NCBI RefSeq assembly: GCF_000148725.1
Contig: NZ_GL476304.1
Span: 92,476 to 156,475, forward strand
From: Roseibium sp. TrichSKD4
GTDB taxonomy: Bacteria; Pseudomonadota; Alphaproteobacteria; Rhizobiales; Stappiaceae
Direction of reading: 5' to 3'
DNA: 64,000 bases
Made by a program: the position numbers and the translations under genes. Every line of letters begins with the position of its first letter. The stretch's first letter is position 1. The notes beneath the pieces were generated by a model. It saw only the letters and a list, made by a program, of their open reading frames with translations. It made no database searches and was not told where the DNA came from. Positions 19,348 through 27,907 of this stretch are shown here, one piece after another.

Positions 19348-19980
19348 ATGCTGATCGTTCACGGCCGGATCACGTCCATCAACGTCCAACCCATAACCTG
19401 GTGTTTGACTGAACTCGGAATGCAGTTCCAACGGCTCGATGTGGGCGGCGCCTTTGGAGGGACTGACACGGCTGAATATCGGGCCATGAACCCTCTCGGG
19501 CTGGTGCCGGTGTTGGTGGACGGTGAAAACTCTCTCTCCGAAAGCGGCACGATCCTTCGGTACGTCCTGCGCCAATATGGCAACCATCCACAAGACCCGA
19601 TGGCTGCGGCTCAAGTTGAGCGCTGGGGAGACATGTGCCGTTCGCACATTTACCCCCATTTGTTGCCGGTGATTTTCTGGCAATTGTTCCGCACTCCGGC
19701 CGACAGCCGCAATCACTTTGCTATCAAAACTGCAGAAGCCAATCTGAAAAGTGCGATGGCGATCATTGCCGACTTGCCAAAATCGCCACTTTTGGGTGGA
19801 AACGAGCCAAACCTTGCTGATTATCAGATCGGGTCATTGCTCTATAGATACTATGAGATGGAGTTTGAGCGCGCAGATCTACCGGCACTTGATGCGTATT
19901 ACGCGGCGCTTTGCGAGCTTCCGGCTTTCCGTGACAACGTGATGATTGATTTTCAGGCGTTGAAAGTGCCAGGGGCCTAA
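19348..19980 (+). CDS. Glutathione S-transferase family protein
   Basis: 210-residue cytosolic GST: a thioredoxin-like N-terminal domain with the cis-Pro region NPLGLVPVLVDG and the glutathione-binding LSESGTILRYV (residues about 45-75), then an all-helical C-terminal domain ending with NLADYQIGSLLYRYYEMEF. The start context suits the general class; the exact subfamily is unclear. It lies at the left edge of the PQQ cluster and converges with the metallo-hydrolase gene. In methylotroph gene sets a GST-like enzyme may act in formaldehyde/glutathione handling, but this is only a contextual guess. Confidence 0.85.
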   Translation: MLIVHGRITSINVQPITWCLTELGMQFQRLDVGGAFGGTDTAEYRAMNPLGLVPVLVDGENSLSESGTILRYVLRQYGNHPQDPMAAAQVERWGDMCRSHIYPHLLPVIFWQLFRTPADSRNHFAIKTAEANLKSAMAIIADLPKSPLLGGNEPNLADYQIGSLLYRYYEMEFERADLPALDAYYAALCELPAFRDNVMIDFQALKVPGA

Positions 19981-19998
19981 CTCAAACAGGCAACCCCG

Positions 19999-20955
19999 TT
20001 ACTGGCTCAGCGGCATCACAGTTCGTTCAATGTCCGGGTAAAGGTGCGCAACTGAGCGGTAAAACTCCTGAGGCATGGATCCCATTCCGGAAAACTCTTC
20101 TGGAATGGGAAGGTCCATGATCTCGACCATATCCAGACCCTCGCCGGCTGATCGCTTCAGGGTTGCTTCCAGCCAATCCAGATAAGCGCGTGTTTGGGTC
20201 AAGGAAGTGCCTGTACGATCAATCGGACCATGTCCTGGAATGATGGACGATGATTGTTGTTGGCTCATATCAGTCAACGCGTCGCGCCACATGGCCAAAT
20301 CGGCATGGGGTGTTGTCGGGGCGCGGTCTAGAAAGGCCAGATCTCCTGCGATCAGGGTTCCGGTTTTCTCATCCAGAATTGCCAGGTCAGCGCCAGTGTG
20401 TCCTGCCAGCGGCAGTGTCTTGAGTTTTCGACCGCCGATTGTCAAAAAGCTGCTTGTGATGTCTTTGTTTGGCGGAAGCGGTTCGGTTCCACGCATCCAG
20501 TCGCCAAGCAGCCGATACATGTTGTCAGCGAAGCCATCACCCTCTGAGGCGGCAAGCGCTCGAGTTTCAGGCAGGGCATAAATTAGGTTGTCCGCAAAAA
20601 CCTGATTGCCCAAAAAATGATCCGGGTGGTGGTGGGTGATCATGACCCCGGCTGCGCCGCGACCATTCAGTCCCCGAGCGACATCAAGCAGAGCTTCGCC
20701 ATATTTTTTTGAGGGGCCGCTGTCCACGATCAAAATGCCGATGTCGGTATCTATCAGCGCACAATTGACGATTGCGCCGCCATTCTCGCGAGAGAAATAG
20801 TCTCTGGACCCCTCAATCATCCAGATGCCGTCAGCAACAGAGAAGGGTTTCAGTTCATAGCTTGTTGGGTTTGCAAATACAGTACGTGGGGCAAGTCCAG
20901 ATGCCGCTGTTCCGACTGCCGCACCAAGCACCGCACGTCTGGTGATATGTGTCAT
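19999..20955 (-). CDS. Quinoprotein relay system zinc metallo-hydrolase (MBL fold, Tat signal)
   Basis: 318 residues with a twin-arginine signal (THITRRAVLGAAVG) and a metallo-beta-lactamase fold: metal motif ITHHHPDHFLG at about 118, further ligand His in LAGHTGADLAI, Asp in AGDLAFLDRAP and His in IIPGHGPID. It matches the SoxH-related hydrolases that accompany PQQ-dependent dehydrogenases; their reaction is not established. Its start overlaps the end of the SoxYZ-like gene by 4 bp, and it is the last gene of a four-gene minus-strand operon (cytochrome c, XoxJ-like, SoxYZ-like, hydrolase). It is probably periplasmic. Confidence 0.85.
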   Translation of the reverse strand: MTHITRRAVLGAAVGTAASGLAPRTVFANPTSYELKPFSVADGIWMIEGSRDYFSRENGGAIVNCALIDTDIGILIVDSGPSKKYGEALLDVARGLNGRGAAGVMITHHHPDHFLGNQVFADNLIYALPETRALAASEGDGFADNMYRLLGDWMRGTEPLPPNKDITSSFLTIGGRKLKTLPLAGHTGADLAILDEKTGTLIAGDLAFLDRAPTTPHADLAMWRDALTDMSQQQSSSIIPGHGPIDRTGTSLTQTRAYLDWLEATLKRSAGEGLDMVEIMDLPIPEEFSGMGSMPQEFYRSVAHLYPDIERTVMPLSQ

Positions 20956-21740
20956 TGGCTGGCCGCCGCACGAATGATGGCGTCAATTTCGTTGCCGTTG
21001 TTGTCCCGGCCGGTGACTGATATTTCGGTGCCAAGCGTAGCCTTGTCGAAATATAGCGTGAAGGCCGGGTCTTCGTTGACGGGTTCATAAAGCCGCAAAC
21101 GGGCAAGGGGAGACTTTGCGCCAGGGGTGGAAACAGTGAGATCCTCGATGATGAAGATCGGTATTCCATCTGCCAAGCCTGTATCCATCGGGTGGTCGAC
21201 AATCATGCGCAAACGTCCGTTCTCGGGCCAGACTTGACCATGAACCTTGCCGAGATGTTCTTCCCAATCATCTGCAGCATAGGCAACGGCTGGGGCCGTG
21301 CATCCGCCCCCCGCTGCATCTATCACCGTTGAACCGACGTGCCACATGCCATCGGAAGTTTGAACGGCGGCCCGCACCGGCGTTGCCTGATCAATCTTGA
21401 AGCGGAAGGATATCTTTGGCTCCGATTGTTCAGGCCAATAGGTCAGGATTTTCGGGATCGGTCCGTAGTCGACCAGAAAAACCATCTGTGTCACATCTTC
21501 GAGAGCAGTGGCATCGACCAGCACGGGCACGTTGAAGCTGTCTTCAGCCACAGCCGGTGCTTTCACCACCACGCGATCATCGAACCGGATTTTTGCAGGA
21601 TCACCAAGAATGTTGATCTGATGATAGGACCACATTCCGGATTTTAGCGGGTCATCCAACGGTACTTTCGGATCGTCCAGAGCCACGGCTTGCGTGGCAA
21701 GAAAAGCTGATAAAAAACCGACAGTTAACCGCATGATCAT
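20952..21740 (-). CDS. Quinoprotein dehydrogenase-associated SoxYZ-like carrier
   Basis: 262 residues. A signal peptide (MRLTVGFLSAFLATQAVA) is followed by a SoxY-like part, including a Gly/Cys segment (VIDAAGGGCTAPAVAYA) resembling the flexible carrier arm of SoxY, and a SoxZ-like C-terminal part (VDHPMDTGLADGIPIFIIEDL). Fused SoxYZ-like proteins of this type occur next to PQQ-dependent alcohol dehydrogenases; what they carry is unknown. ATG 21740 directly follows the stop of the upstream gene; an ATG two codons later is equally possible. The frame is open 39 codons further upstream, but that part overlaps the previous gene and lacks a signal peptide. Confidence 0.83.
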   Translation of the reverse strand: MIMRLTVGFLSAFLATQAVALDDPKVPLDDPLKSGMWSYHQINILGDPAKIRFDDRVVVKAPAVAEDSFNVPVLVDATALEDVTQMVFLVDYGPIPKILTYWPEQSEPKISFRFKIDQATPVRAAVQTSDGMWHVGSTVIDAAGGGCTAPAVAYAADDWEEHLGKVHGQVWPENGRLRMIVDHPMDTGLADGIPIFIIEDLTVSTPGAKSPLARLRLYEPVNEDPAFTLYFDKATLGTEISVTGRDNNGNEIDAIIRAAASQ

Positions 21741-21742
21741 GC

Positions 21743-22669
21743 CTACCAATCTGGCTTTGTATATGTCAGGCCGTGGGCCTTGAAGATTGCTTCCATCCGT
21801 CCGTCCTGAACGGCATAGCGAATGGCATCGTCTACGCTGTAGGAAAGCGGTCTCCAATTGTGCCGAACGGCCAACCCAAGTGTCCAGCTCGATTTCGCCA
21901 ATCCGGGAAACGGCGGGGTGTGAACCGCAGTCTCTTCACCCAAACTATGCTCCAACTGTGAAAGAGGCCCCATCACCGCCATAACCTCCCCAGCAGCCAG
22001 AGCGCTCATCGCCTCTTCATGGGTTTTGAAACGATGGATGTTTTTGAGCATTTGACCACCAGCGAAATTGCTCAAATAGAAGTCCGCCAATGTGTCATTT
22101 TCCACGCCAACAGTATCAAAGCGGAAATAGGCCGCGACCGGCGGGTCTTCAGGATAGTCTTTCGGTCGATAGGCGATGGCCATTTGCTCGTTGTAATACT
22201 GGCCATTCAGGACAACCTGTTCATTGCGACACCCCAGTTCCCGGTCATAGGGAATGTGCAACATCACATTGGCGATCTGGCCGCCAATCAACTTGCCGCG
22301 CCACACATTGTTTCTCAGATCTCCGTCGACATTCTCGTCAGCGGCGGTCGGAATAAAACGGGCCTCGACCCCCAAGTCCTCGGCGATGAGCCGACCGACA
22401 TCAATGTCAACGCCCTTGAGAACGCCCTTCTCTCGATAGGAGAAGGGCGGGAAGTCTTCATAGACTGCTATCTTGATAAATCCGCGATCCAGAATATCGT
22501 CGAGGCTCCGCCCGACAATGTCGCGCCCGACATTTTGAGGTTTCCGGTCTGCATTGAGACCGGATTTAATGCTCTCACAGTTTTGAGCCCAAGTTGCCGT
22601 GTCTTCGAAGGCACCGATGGCCATGAGAAGACAAATAACAACTGCAAACGCTTGTGAGACCCTACGCAT
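21743..22669 (-). CDS. xoxJ: XoxJ/MoxJ-like periplasmic binding protein
   Basis: 308-residue secreted protein of the extracellular solute-binding (family 3-like) fold associated with PQQ dehydrogenases. It has an N-terminal signal (AFAVVICLLMAIGAFEDTATWA), then IKIAVYEDFPPFSYREKG and LKGVDIDVGRLIAEDLGVEARFIP, the characteristic start of this fold. In MxaJ/XoxJ proteins it is thought to help mature or activate the dehydrogenase rather than feed a transporter. Its ATG shares one base with the stop codon of the cytochrome gene (TAATG), so translation is coupled. It should act on XoxF, whose gene lies 9 kb downstream on the other strand. Confidence 0.85.
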   Translation of the reverse strand: MRRVSQAFAVVICLLMAIGAFEDTATWAQNCESIKSGLNADRKPQNVGRDIVGRSLDDILDRGFIKIAVYEDFPPFSYREKGVLKGVDIDVGRLIAEDLGVEARFIPTAADENVDGDLRNNVWRGKLIGGQIANVMLHIPYDRELGCRNEQVVLNGQYYNEQMAIAYRPKDYPEDPPVAAYFRFDTVGVENDTLADFYLSNFAGGQMLKNIHRFKTHEEAMSALAAGEVMAVMGPLSQLEHSLGEETAVHTPPFPGLAKSSWTLGLAVRHNWRPLSYSVDDAIRYAVQDGRMEAIFKAHGLTYTKPDW

Positions 22670-23394
22670 TATTCGGCCGCCGAAAGTCCGATTGTCAACA
22701 CATCGATTGCCTTCTTGAGACTACCATCAGCCCCATCAAGCACAGCAACTGCACGAGATGCGACGGAGTCCGCCCTAGGAGCGCCCGATCCCGTCTCAAC
22801 TGCATCTGCTATTGCGGTCATTTCAGTCCGCAAGGCAGCTACTTCTGCCTCTGCATCGCTAGCTGACGTACCAGCTGTGCTGAGTGCGGTTATTTGATCG
22901 CGAATTTCCTTCAAACGATCAGCTTTTTCGTCCAGCGCGCCGTCATCCGGGCGGGTTTCAATATAGGTTCGGATGGCCCAGGCAGCCTCTTGTCCAAGCA
23001 GTTCGCCAAAGGCTGGCATCTTGGTGATGCCGTTCTGGGTGTAGCCGTTTTGATACCGTTCCAGATACCACTCGTCGCCGTAGTCATCGGCTTCCAGATA
23101 TCTCAGGTCCGGGGCAAGGCCACCAGAAATGGCTTCCAGTCCGTGACACCGTGCGCAGTTCTGATTGTAACCGGATGCACCGACCTCAACGGCAGTTGAC
23201 CAGAATTCATTCTCCGGGTCACGCCACGGATTTTCAGCCAGCCATTCGTCACCGAGTTCCGGCAAACCAGCCGTATCAACGGCCTGTGGCGCTACATCTC
23301 CATGTGCTCTAACAGTCTCTGTCTGTGTGAAGACCAAAAATGACGCAGCGGCGGATGCCACAAGTGTGCACAGCACAGCATTGCGTGAAAGCAT
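22669..23394 (-). CDS. pedF: PedF-like cytochrome c-550 with helical C-terminal extension
   Basis: 241-residue secreted c-type cytochrome, the likely electron acceptor of the quinoprotein dehydrogenase. A signal peptide is followed by AHGDVAPQAVDTAGLPELG and the single haem site NQNCARCHGLEAISGG, with a Met ligand candidate in TKMPAFGELLG. This part matches PedF-type c-550. After about residue 145 comes an unusual extension of about 95 residues rich in Ala/Glu/Asp, predicted helical (LKEIRDQITALSTAG, AEVAALRTEMTAIADAV). ATG 23394 is chosen because of a strong GGAGGAGAG site before it; the frame is open 17 codons further. It is the first gene of the minus-strand operon. Confidence 0.85.
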   Translation of the reverse strand: MLSRNAVLCTLVASAAASFLVFTQTETVRAHGDVAPQAVDTAGLPELGDEWLAENPWRDPENEFWSTAVEVGASGYNQNCARCHGLEAISGGLAPDLRYLEADDYGDEWYLERYQNGYTQNGITKMPAFGELLGQEAAWAIRTYIETRPDDGALDEKADRLKEIRDQITALSTAGTSASDAEAEVAALRTEMTAIADAVETGSGAPRADSVASRAVAVLDGADGSLKKAIDVLTIGLSAAE

Positions 23395-23570
23395 TGATAC
23401 TCTCCTCCCGAGTTCTCGTTTGAAAATAATCGGAAGAATTCGCACTATGCTATTGTACCAAGGGACAAAGGCAGGCGCATTGCGTAACGAAAGGAGGCGT
23501 GGTTACAGTCAAACCCGTAAATACAACAAGATGTTGCGATGTCTGATCCGCCTTGGGAGGGGTGAAATTC
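23395..23570. promoter_or_regulatory. Divergent promoter region between the cytochrome and ABC operons
   Basis: The 176-bp gap between two divergently transcribed PQQ-associated operons must contain both promoters. Strong ribosome binding sites flank it on both sides (GGAGGAGAG on the minus strand, GGGAGGGG at about 23555 on the plus strand). No clear operator dyad was recognised. Confidence 0.5.
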
Positions 23571-24743
23571 ATGCGCAAGTCATTGCCCTTTTTGTTAATG
23601 GTAGCAATGTTGACAACGCTTGGGACGGCCAGTGCCGAGGTGAAGACAACAATTGGCTATCTCGAAAAACATGTCCCGCCGCCACCAGTGCTATCCAACC
23701 TCGATCCCATTCCGGAGGATGATGGCTTGGCTGGGGCTAAGGTCGGCCTTGCCGACAATGCGACAACAGGCCGTTTCCTAAAGCAAACCTATGACCTGAC
23801 GGTTCAGGTGTCCGACAATACGGACGCGTTTTTAAATGCCGCGCGCGACATGCTGCAGCACACCCCGTACATCGTGGTCAACGCCCCGATGGACGACCTT
23901 CTAAAACTCGCAGACCTGCCAGAGGCAAAAGACGCGCTGTTGTTCAACGTTGGCAGTGCAGACAATCGCTTGCGGGACGAGGCGTGCCGGGCAAACCTTT
24001 TGCACACTCTGCCTTCGAGAAGCATGCTAACGGATGCGTTGGCGCAGTTTTCGGTCAAAAAGAAATGGATCGTCTGGGTGTTGCTGACTGGCGGGCATCC
24101 CGGTGACCTTGCCTATGCCCTGTCGCTCGAAAACTCCGCGCGCAAATTCGGCATCAGGATATTGGCGAAAAAGATCTGGGAGTTTGATGCAGACATGCGC
24201 CGCAATGCGGCGCAGGAAGTCCCGCTTTTTACGCAAAATTTCGGTGACCACCATTTGGTGGTGATCGCGGATGAGCCTGGCGATTTTGGACGGTATGTCG
24301 CGTACAACACATGGCTGCCGCGTCCCGTTGCTGGAACCGAAGGACTGGTTCCTTCAGCCTGGGATCGAACGGTCGAGCAATGGGGGGCAGCGCAACTGCA
24401 AAGCCGGTTTAGTGAAGCTTCAGAACGGGACATGAGGCCGAAAGATTTTGCTGCATGGGCGGCTGTCCGGGCCATTGGAGAAGCTGTCACACGGACCAAC
24501 ACATCAGATGTGAAAATCGTGCGCGATTATATGTTCTCCGAAAAGTTCGAGCTTGCCGGTTTCAAAGGGCGCCCTTTGACCTTCCGGAGCTGGAACGGGC
24601 AGCTGCGCCAACCAATTCCAATCACCCATCCACGCGCTTTGGTCGCCATGGCACCAATGGAGGGTTTTTTGCACGAACGTAACGAAATGGATTCTCTGGG
24701 AATCGATCAGCCAGAATCCAAATGCACAGCCTTTGAAGGGTAA
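23571..24743 (+). CDS. PQQ-dehydrogenase-associated ABC transporter substrate-binding protein (LutA-like)
   Basis: 390-residue periplasmic protein with a signal peptide (KSLPFLLMVAMLTTLGTASA), related to the leucine-type binding fold and to the family annotated as the substrate-binding protein of the PQQ-dependent alcohol dehydrogenase ABC system. Characteristic segments are YLEKHVPPPPVLSNLDPIPEDDGL, NATTGRFL and AFAAWAAVRAIGEA-like C-terminal helices (here DFAAWAAVRAIGEAV). In Methylorubrum this family is LutA of the lanthanide uptake cluster. First gene of an operon with the beta-propeller, ATPase and permease genes. ATG 23571 is preceded by GGGAGGGG; the open frame begins six codons earlier. 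Substrate in this organism is inferred only. Confidence 0.83.
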   Translation: MRKSLPFLLMVAMLTTLGTASAEVKTTIGYLEKHVPPPPVLSNLDPIPEDDGLAGAKVGLADNATTGRFLKQTYDLTVQVSDNTDAFLNAARDMLQHTPYIVVNAPMDDLLKLADLPEAKDALLFNVGSADNRLRDEACRANLLHTLPSRSMLTDALAQFSVKKKWIVWVLLTGGHPGDLAYALSLENSARKFGIRILAKKIWEFDADMRRNAAQEVPLFTQNFGDHHLVVIADEPGDFGRYVAYNTWLPRPVAGTEGLVPSAWDRTVEQWGAAQLQSRFSEASERDMRPKDFAAWAAVRAIGEAVTRTNTSDVKIVRDYMFSEKFELAGFKGRPLTFRSWNGQLRQPIPITHPRALVAMAPMEGFLHERNEMDSLGIDQPESKCTAFEG

Positions 24744-24747
24744 ACTT

Positions 24748-25719
24748 ATGCGTACATCTTTGCTTTTGGCTGCAGCCATATCTGCAGTAACCCTTTCGTC
24801 CGCCTCTGCAGATGAGATCTGGGTGTCAAACGAAAAGGACGACACGGTCAGCGTCATCGATATCGAGACGATGGAAGTTACCCGCACGATTGAGGTGGGG
24901 GAGCGCCCACGGGGGATCACATTCGCAATTGATCACTCCGTTCTGTATGTGTGCGCATCGGACAGTGACACGGTTCAGGTGATCGATCCGGATACCGGGA
25001 AAATTCTGAATGAATTGCCGTCTGGCGAAGACCCTGAGCAATTCGTCCTGCACCCCGACAACCGCCATCTTTACATCGCCAATGAGGACGACGCGATCAC
25101 CACCGTGGTGGATACCCAAACTCGCAAGGTGGTCGCCCAGATTGACGTCGGGATTGAGCCGGAAGGTATGGCTGTCTCGCCCGATGGCAAGATCGCCATC
25201 ACAACGTCTGAAACGACAAACATGGCGCATTGGATCGATACATCCACGCAGCAGCTATTTGCCAACACGCTTGTTGATCAAAGGCCCCGCCACGCCGAAT
25301 TCACGCATGATGGCTCTGAGCTATGGGTGAGTTCGGAAATCGGCGGAACGATCACAATTTTTGATGTGGCAACGCAAAGCGAGAAGGCAAAACTGACCTT
25401 CGAAATCCAGGGTGTTCATCAGGATCGCGTGCAGCCGGTTGGATTTGAAATGACCCGCAACGGGAAATATGTGTTTGTCGCTCTCGGTCCTTCAAACCAT
25501 GTTGCTGTGGTGGACCAGAAGACCTTTGAAGTCCTTGACTATATTTTGGTTGGACGGCGTGTCTGGCACATGGCGTTTAATGGAGACGAGAGCCTGCTTT
25601 TCACCACGAATGGTGTTTCTGGCGACGTGACGGTGATCGATGTTGAAGAACTTGCTGCCGTCAAATCCATCAAGGTCGGGCGCTTTCCTTGGGGTGCAGC
25701 ATACCGACCAACAAACTAA
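24748..25719 (+). CDS. PQQ-catabolism-associated YVTN beta-propeller protein
   Basis: 323-residue secreted protein built almost entirely of about seven beta-propeller blades with YVTN-like repeats (IWVSNEKDDTVSVIDIETMEV, LYVCASDSDTVQVIDPDTGK-type units). The signal peptide is RTSLLLAAAISAVTLSSASA. Propeller proteins of this family sit between the binding protein and ATPase genes in PQQ-dehydrogenase-linked ABC clusters, including the lut genes; the role is unknown, perhaps substrate or metal handling in the periplasm. ATG 24748 has a GAAGGG site seven bases upstream; an in-frame TTG at 24733 is not supported. It begins 5 bp after the binding-protein gene. Confidence 0.86.
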   Translation: MRTSLLLAAAISAVTLSSASADEIWVSNEKDDTVSVIDIETMEVTRTIEVGERPRGITFAIDHSVLYVCASDSDTVQVIDPDTGKILNELPSGEDPEQFVLHPDNRHLYIANEDDAITTVVDTQTRKVVAQIDVGIEPEGMAVSPDGKIAITTSETTNMAHWIDTSTQQLFANTLVDQRPRHAEFTHDGSELWVSSEIGGTITIFDVATQSEKAKLTFEIQGVHQDRVQPVGFEMTRNGKYVFVALGPSNHVAVVDQKTFEVLDYILVGRRVWHMAFNGDESLLFTTNGVSGDVTVIDVEELAAVKSIKVGRFPWGAAYRPTN

Positions 25720-25775
25720 GTGCCCTTGGGCAAGTGTCGGGATAGGATACGGAAAAAGAGGAGGGGGCGCGCAGC

Positions 25776-26507
25776 GTGAATGCTGGTATCAAGGTCTCAC
25801 ATATCGTTCATGGCTACGGCAAAAAGACTGCTTTGAACGATGTCAGTTTCGAGGTTGAAAGCGGGGCTTTTTGCGCTTTGCTTGGGCCGAACGGGGCTGG
25901 CAAATCTACCTTGTTCGCATTGCTGACGCGTCTCTTTATTCCACAATCTGGTGACGTGGACATTGCGGGCATCCAGCTTAAAAACAATCCTCGGCAAGCG
26001 CTTGCAAAGTTGGGTGTCGTGTTCCAACAGCCAACTTTTGACATGGACCTGACAGTCCGGCGAAATCTGAAGTATTTTGCCGCGCTTCACGGGATTTCCG
26101 GGCGCGATGCCAACAAGAGAATTGACGCCGCCCTTGAGCGTCTCGGAATGGCAGAGCGTGCGGGTGAAAAAGCCAAGGCGCTCAACGGCGGGCATCGCCG
26201 GCGGATGGAAATCGCTCGATCCTTGCTGCACGAGCCATCTGTGCTCTTGCTTGATGAACCAACGGTCGGACTTGACGCGGCAACTCGAAAGTCCATCACC
26301 GATCATGTGCATGATCTGGTGCAGGATACCGGCCTCACCGTTTTATGGGCGACGCACCTCGTCGACGAAATCAGGTCAGAAGATCGGTTGGTGGTCCTGC
26401 ATCGCGGTGAAATAGTTGCAGATGGAATTGCAGGAAAAATCGCAGGCGATCAAACGTTAGGCGATAGATTTCTTGCATTGACCTCAAGCAGTGAGGCAGC
26501 TGCATGA
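25776..26507 (+). CDS. PQQ-dehydrogenase-associated ABC transporter ATPase (LutE-like)
   Basis: 243-residue cytoplasmic ATPase. Walker A is GPNGAGKSTLFALL (about 38-51), Q-loop VVFQQPTFDMDLTV, signature LNGGHRRRMEIARSLL (LNGGH rather than LSGGQ) and Walker B VLLLDEPTVGLD, with the H-loop His in WATHLVDE. The start is GTG 25776 behind a GAGGGGG run. The stop overlaps the ATG of the permease gene by 4 bp, so the two form a transporter of the ABC-2 (drug/polysaccharide exporter-like) architecture, which makes the direction of transport an open question for this family. Confidence 0.88.
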   Translation: MNAGIKVSHIVHGYGKKTALNDVSFEVESGAFCALLGPNGAGKSTLFALLTRLFIPQSGDVDIAGIQLKNNPRQALAKLGVVFQQPTFDMDLTVRRNLKYFAALHGISGRDANKRIDAALERLGMAERAGEKAKALNGGHRRRMEIARSLLHEPSVLLLDEPTVGLDAATRKSITDHVHDLVQDTGLTVLWATHLVDEIRSEDRLVVLHRGEIVADGIAGKIAGDQTLGDRFLALTSSSEAAA

Positions 26508-27298
26508 GTGGCGCATTGATTTGTCTTCTTGCGGTAATCCAGCGCGAAGCTTTGCGCTTTGTGTCCCACCGCAGCCGATTTCTGGCGGCTCTCGTGCGCC
26601 CGCTTGTCTGGCTCATCGTTTTTGCTGCAGGGTTGCGGGCTGCGCTCGGCCTGTCGATCATGCCGCCTTACCAAACGTACATCACGTATGAAGTTTATAT
26701 CGTGCCCGGCTTATGTGGCATGGTGCAGCTGTTTTCAGGCATGCAGTCTTCTCTCAGTCTTGTCTATGACCGGGAGATGGGATCGATGCGTTTGATGCTC
26801 ACCAGTCCCATGCCGCGTTGGTGGTTGTTGTTCTCCAAACTGGTCGCAAGCACGCTGATTTCCATCATTCAAGTCTATGCGTTTTTGGCAATTGCCGGAC
26901 TTGTCGTTGGCATCGATTTTCCGTGGGAAGGGTACTTGCTGGCCTTTCCAGCGCTGCTCATCAGCGGGTTGATGCTGGGCGCTTTGGGTCTTCTCTTGTC
27001 TTCCACCATCAAGGAGCTTGAGAACTTTGCTGGCGTCATGAATTTCGTGATCTTTCCAATGTTCTTCATGTCCACCGCGCTTTACCCGCTTTGGAAAATG
27101 GCGGAAGCGTCTGTCCTGCTGCGTGATATTTGTGCCTTCAATCCGTTTTCGCATGCTGTTGAACTCATTCGTTTCGCTCTTTACGGCCAACTTAATTTTG
27201 AAGCTCTGGGTTGGGTAAACTTAGCGTTTCTGGTCTTTTTAGCTGGCAGTTTGTGGGGCTATGACCCCGCACGTGGTATGATCCGCAAGAAGGCATGA
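26504..27298 (+). CDS. PQQ-dehydrogenase-associated ABC-2 type permease (PedC/LutF-like)
   Basis: 264-residue integral membrane protein with about six hydrophobic helices and the ABC-2 permease layout (SRFLAALVRPLVWLIVFAAG at the N-terminus, GLCGMVQLFSGMQSSLSLVYDREMG, MPRWWLLFSKLVAS). It matches the permease family linked to PQQ-dependent alcohol oxidation. The gene overlaps the ATPase gene by 4 bp. Together with the ATPase, the binding protein and the propeller it completes a four-gene unit; a TonB-dependent receptor, usual for lanthanide uptake, is not present in this window. Confidence 0.87.
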   Translation: MSGALICLLAVIQREALRFVSHRSRFLAALVRPLVWLIVFAAGLRAALGLSIMPPYQTYITYEVYIVPGLCGMVQLFSGMQSSLSLVYDREMGSMRLMLTSPMPRWWLLFSKLVASTLISIIQVYAFLAIAGLVVGIDFPWEGYLLAFPALLISGLMLGALGLLLSSTIKELENFAGVMNFVIFPMFFMSTALYPLWKMAEASVLLRDICAFNPFSHAVELIRFALYGQLNFEALGWVNLAFLVFLAGSLWGYDPARGMIRKKA

Positions 27299-27343
27299 TC
27301 GGAACAAATTTAAGAAAGTGTCGGGCCTGAGGAGGTGCTGGGA

Positions 27344-27898
27344 ATGACACACGCAGTAAAACTTGCAGGATCCATCCTGCTGTTGCTGTCTGGTATGAGC
27401 AGCGCGTCGGCGGAAGACATCGATCCTGGTGGCACCTTGAACCCCGACGAAATGACCTTGAACAAATCCCTTCAGCGTGCGCTGGAAGGGGATGTTGATA
27501 TGGTTGTCTGTGCCCAAGGGTATCTGATGACCAAAAAGGGCAGCCATGAAGACGCCCGCAAGCTGTTCAAGACCTGCGGAGAAAAGGGCTGGACCGGGAC
27601 AATGACCTGGATGGCCTTTATGGACCAAAACGGTCTGGGTGATGCGGAAAATCCGGAACAGGCTGCCGAGTGGGACCGGAAGGCGGCTGAGGCGGGAGAC
27701 TCGATTGGTGAGTTCAACTACGGCCTTGATCTCTTGCGCGGATATGGCGTTGCGCAGGATGAGGCTTTAGGAAAATCCTTCATTGATCGCTCTGCGGAAC
27801 AGGGACTGGACGTTGCCCGCGACCTAAAGGACAGCGACTATGATTGGCGCTCTGTGACACCCGATGCCGACGAGTGGAAGTTCCAGCGGATTTATTAG
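27344..27898 (+). CDS. Secreted Sel1-repeat-like protein
   Basis: 184 residues with a signal peptide (KLAGSILLLLSGMSSASA), one or two Sel1/TPR-like helical repeats (about 95-165; AAEWDRKAAEAGDSIGEFNYG and ALGKSFIDRSAEQG) and two Cys residues (about 50 and 70) that could form a disulfide. Start ATG 27344 follows GGAGG; a GTG three codons earlier lies on that site. The gene is 45 bp after the permease and 9 bp before the methyltransferase gene, so it is probably the next cistron of the ABC operon. Sel1 proteins mediate protein contacts; the role here is unknown. Confidence 0.72.
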   Translation: MTHAVKLAGSILLLLSGMSSASAEDIDPGGTLNPDEMTLNKSLQRALEGDVDMVVCAQGYLMTKKGSHEDARKLFKTCGEKGWTGTMTWMAFMDQNGLGDAENPEQAAEWDRKAAEAGDSIGEFNYGLDLLRGYGVAQDEALGKSFIDRSAEQGLDVARDLKDSDYDWRSVTPDADEWKFQRIY

Positions 27899-27907
27899 GA
27901 GCATTGT

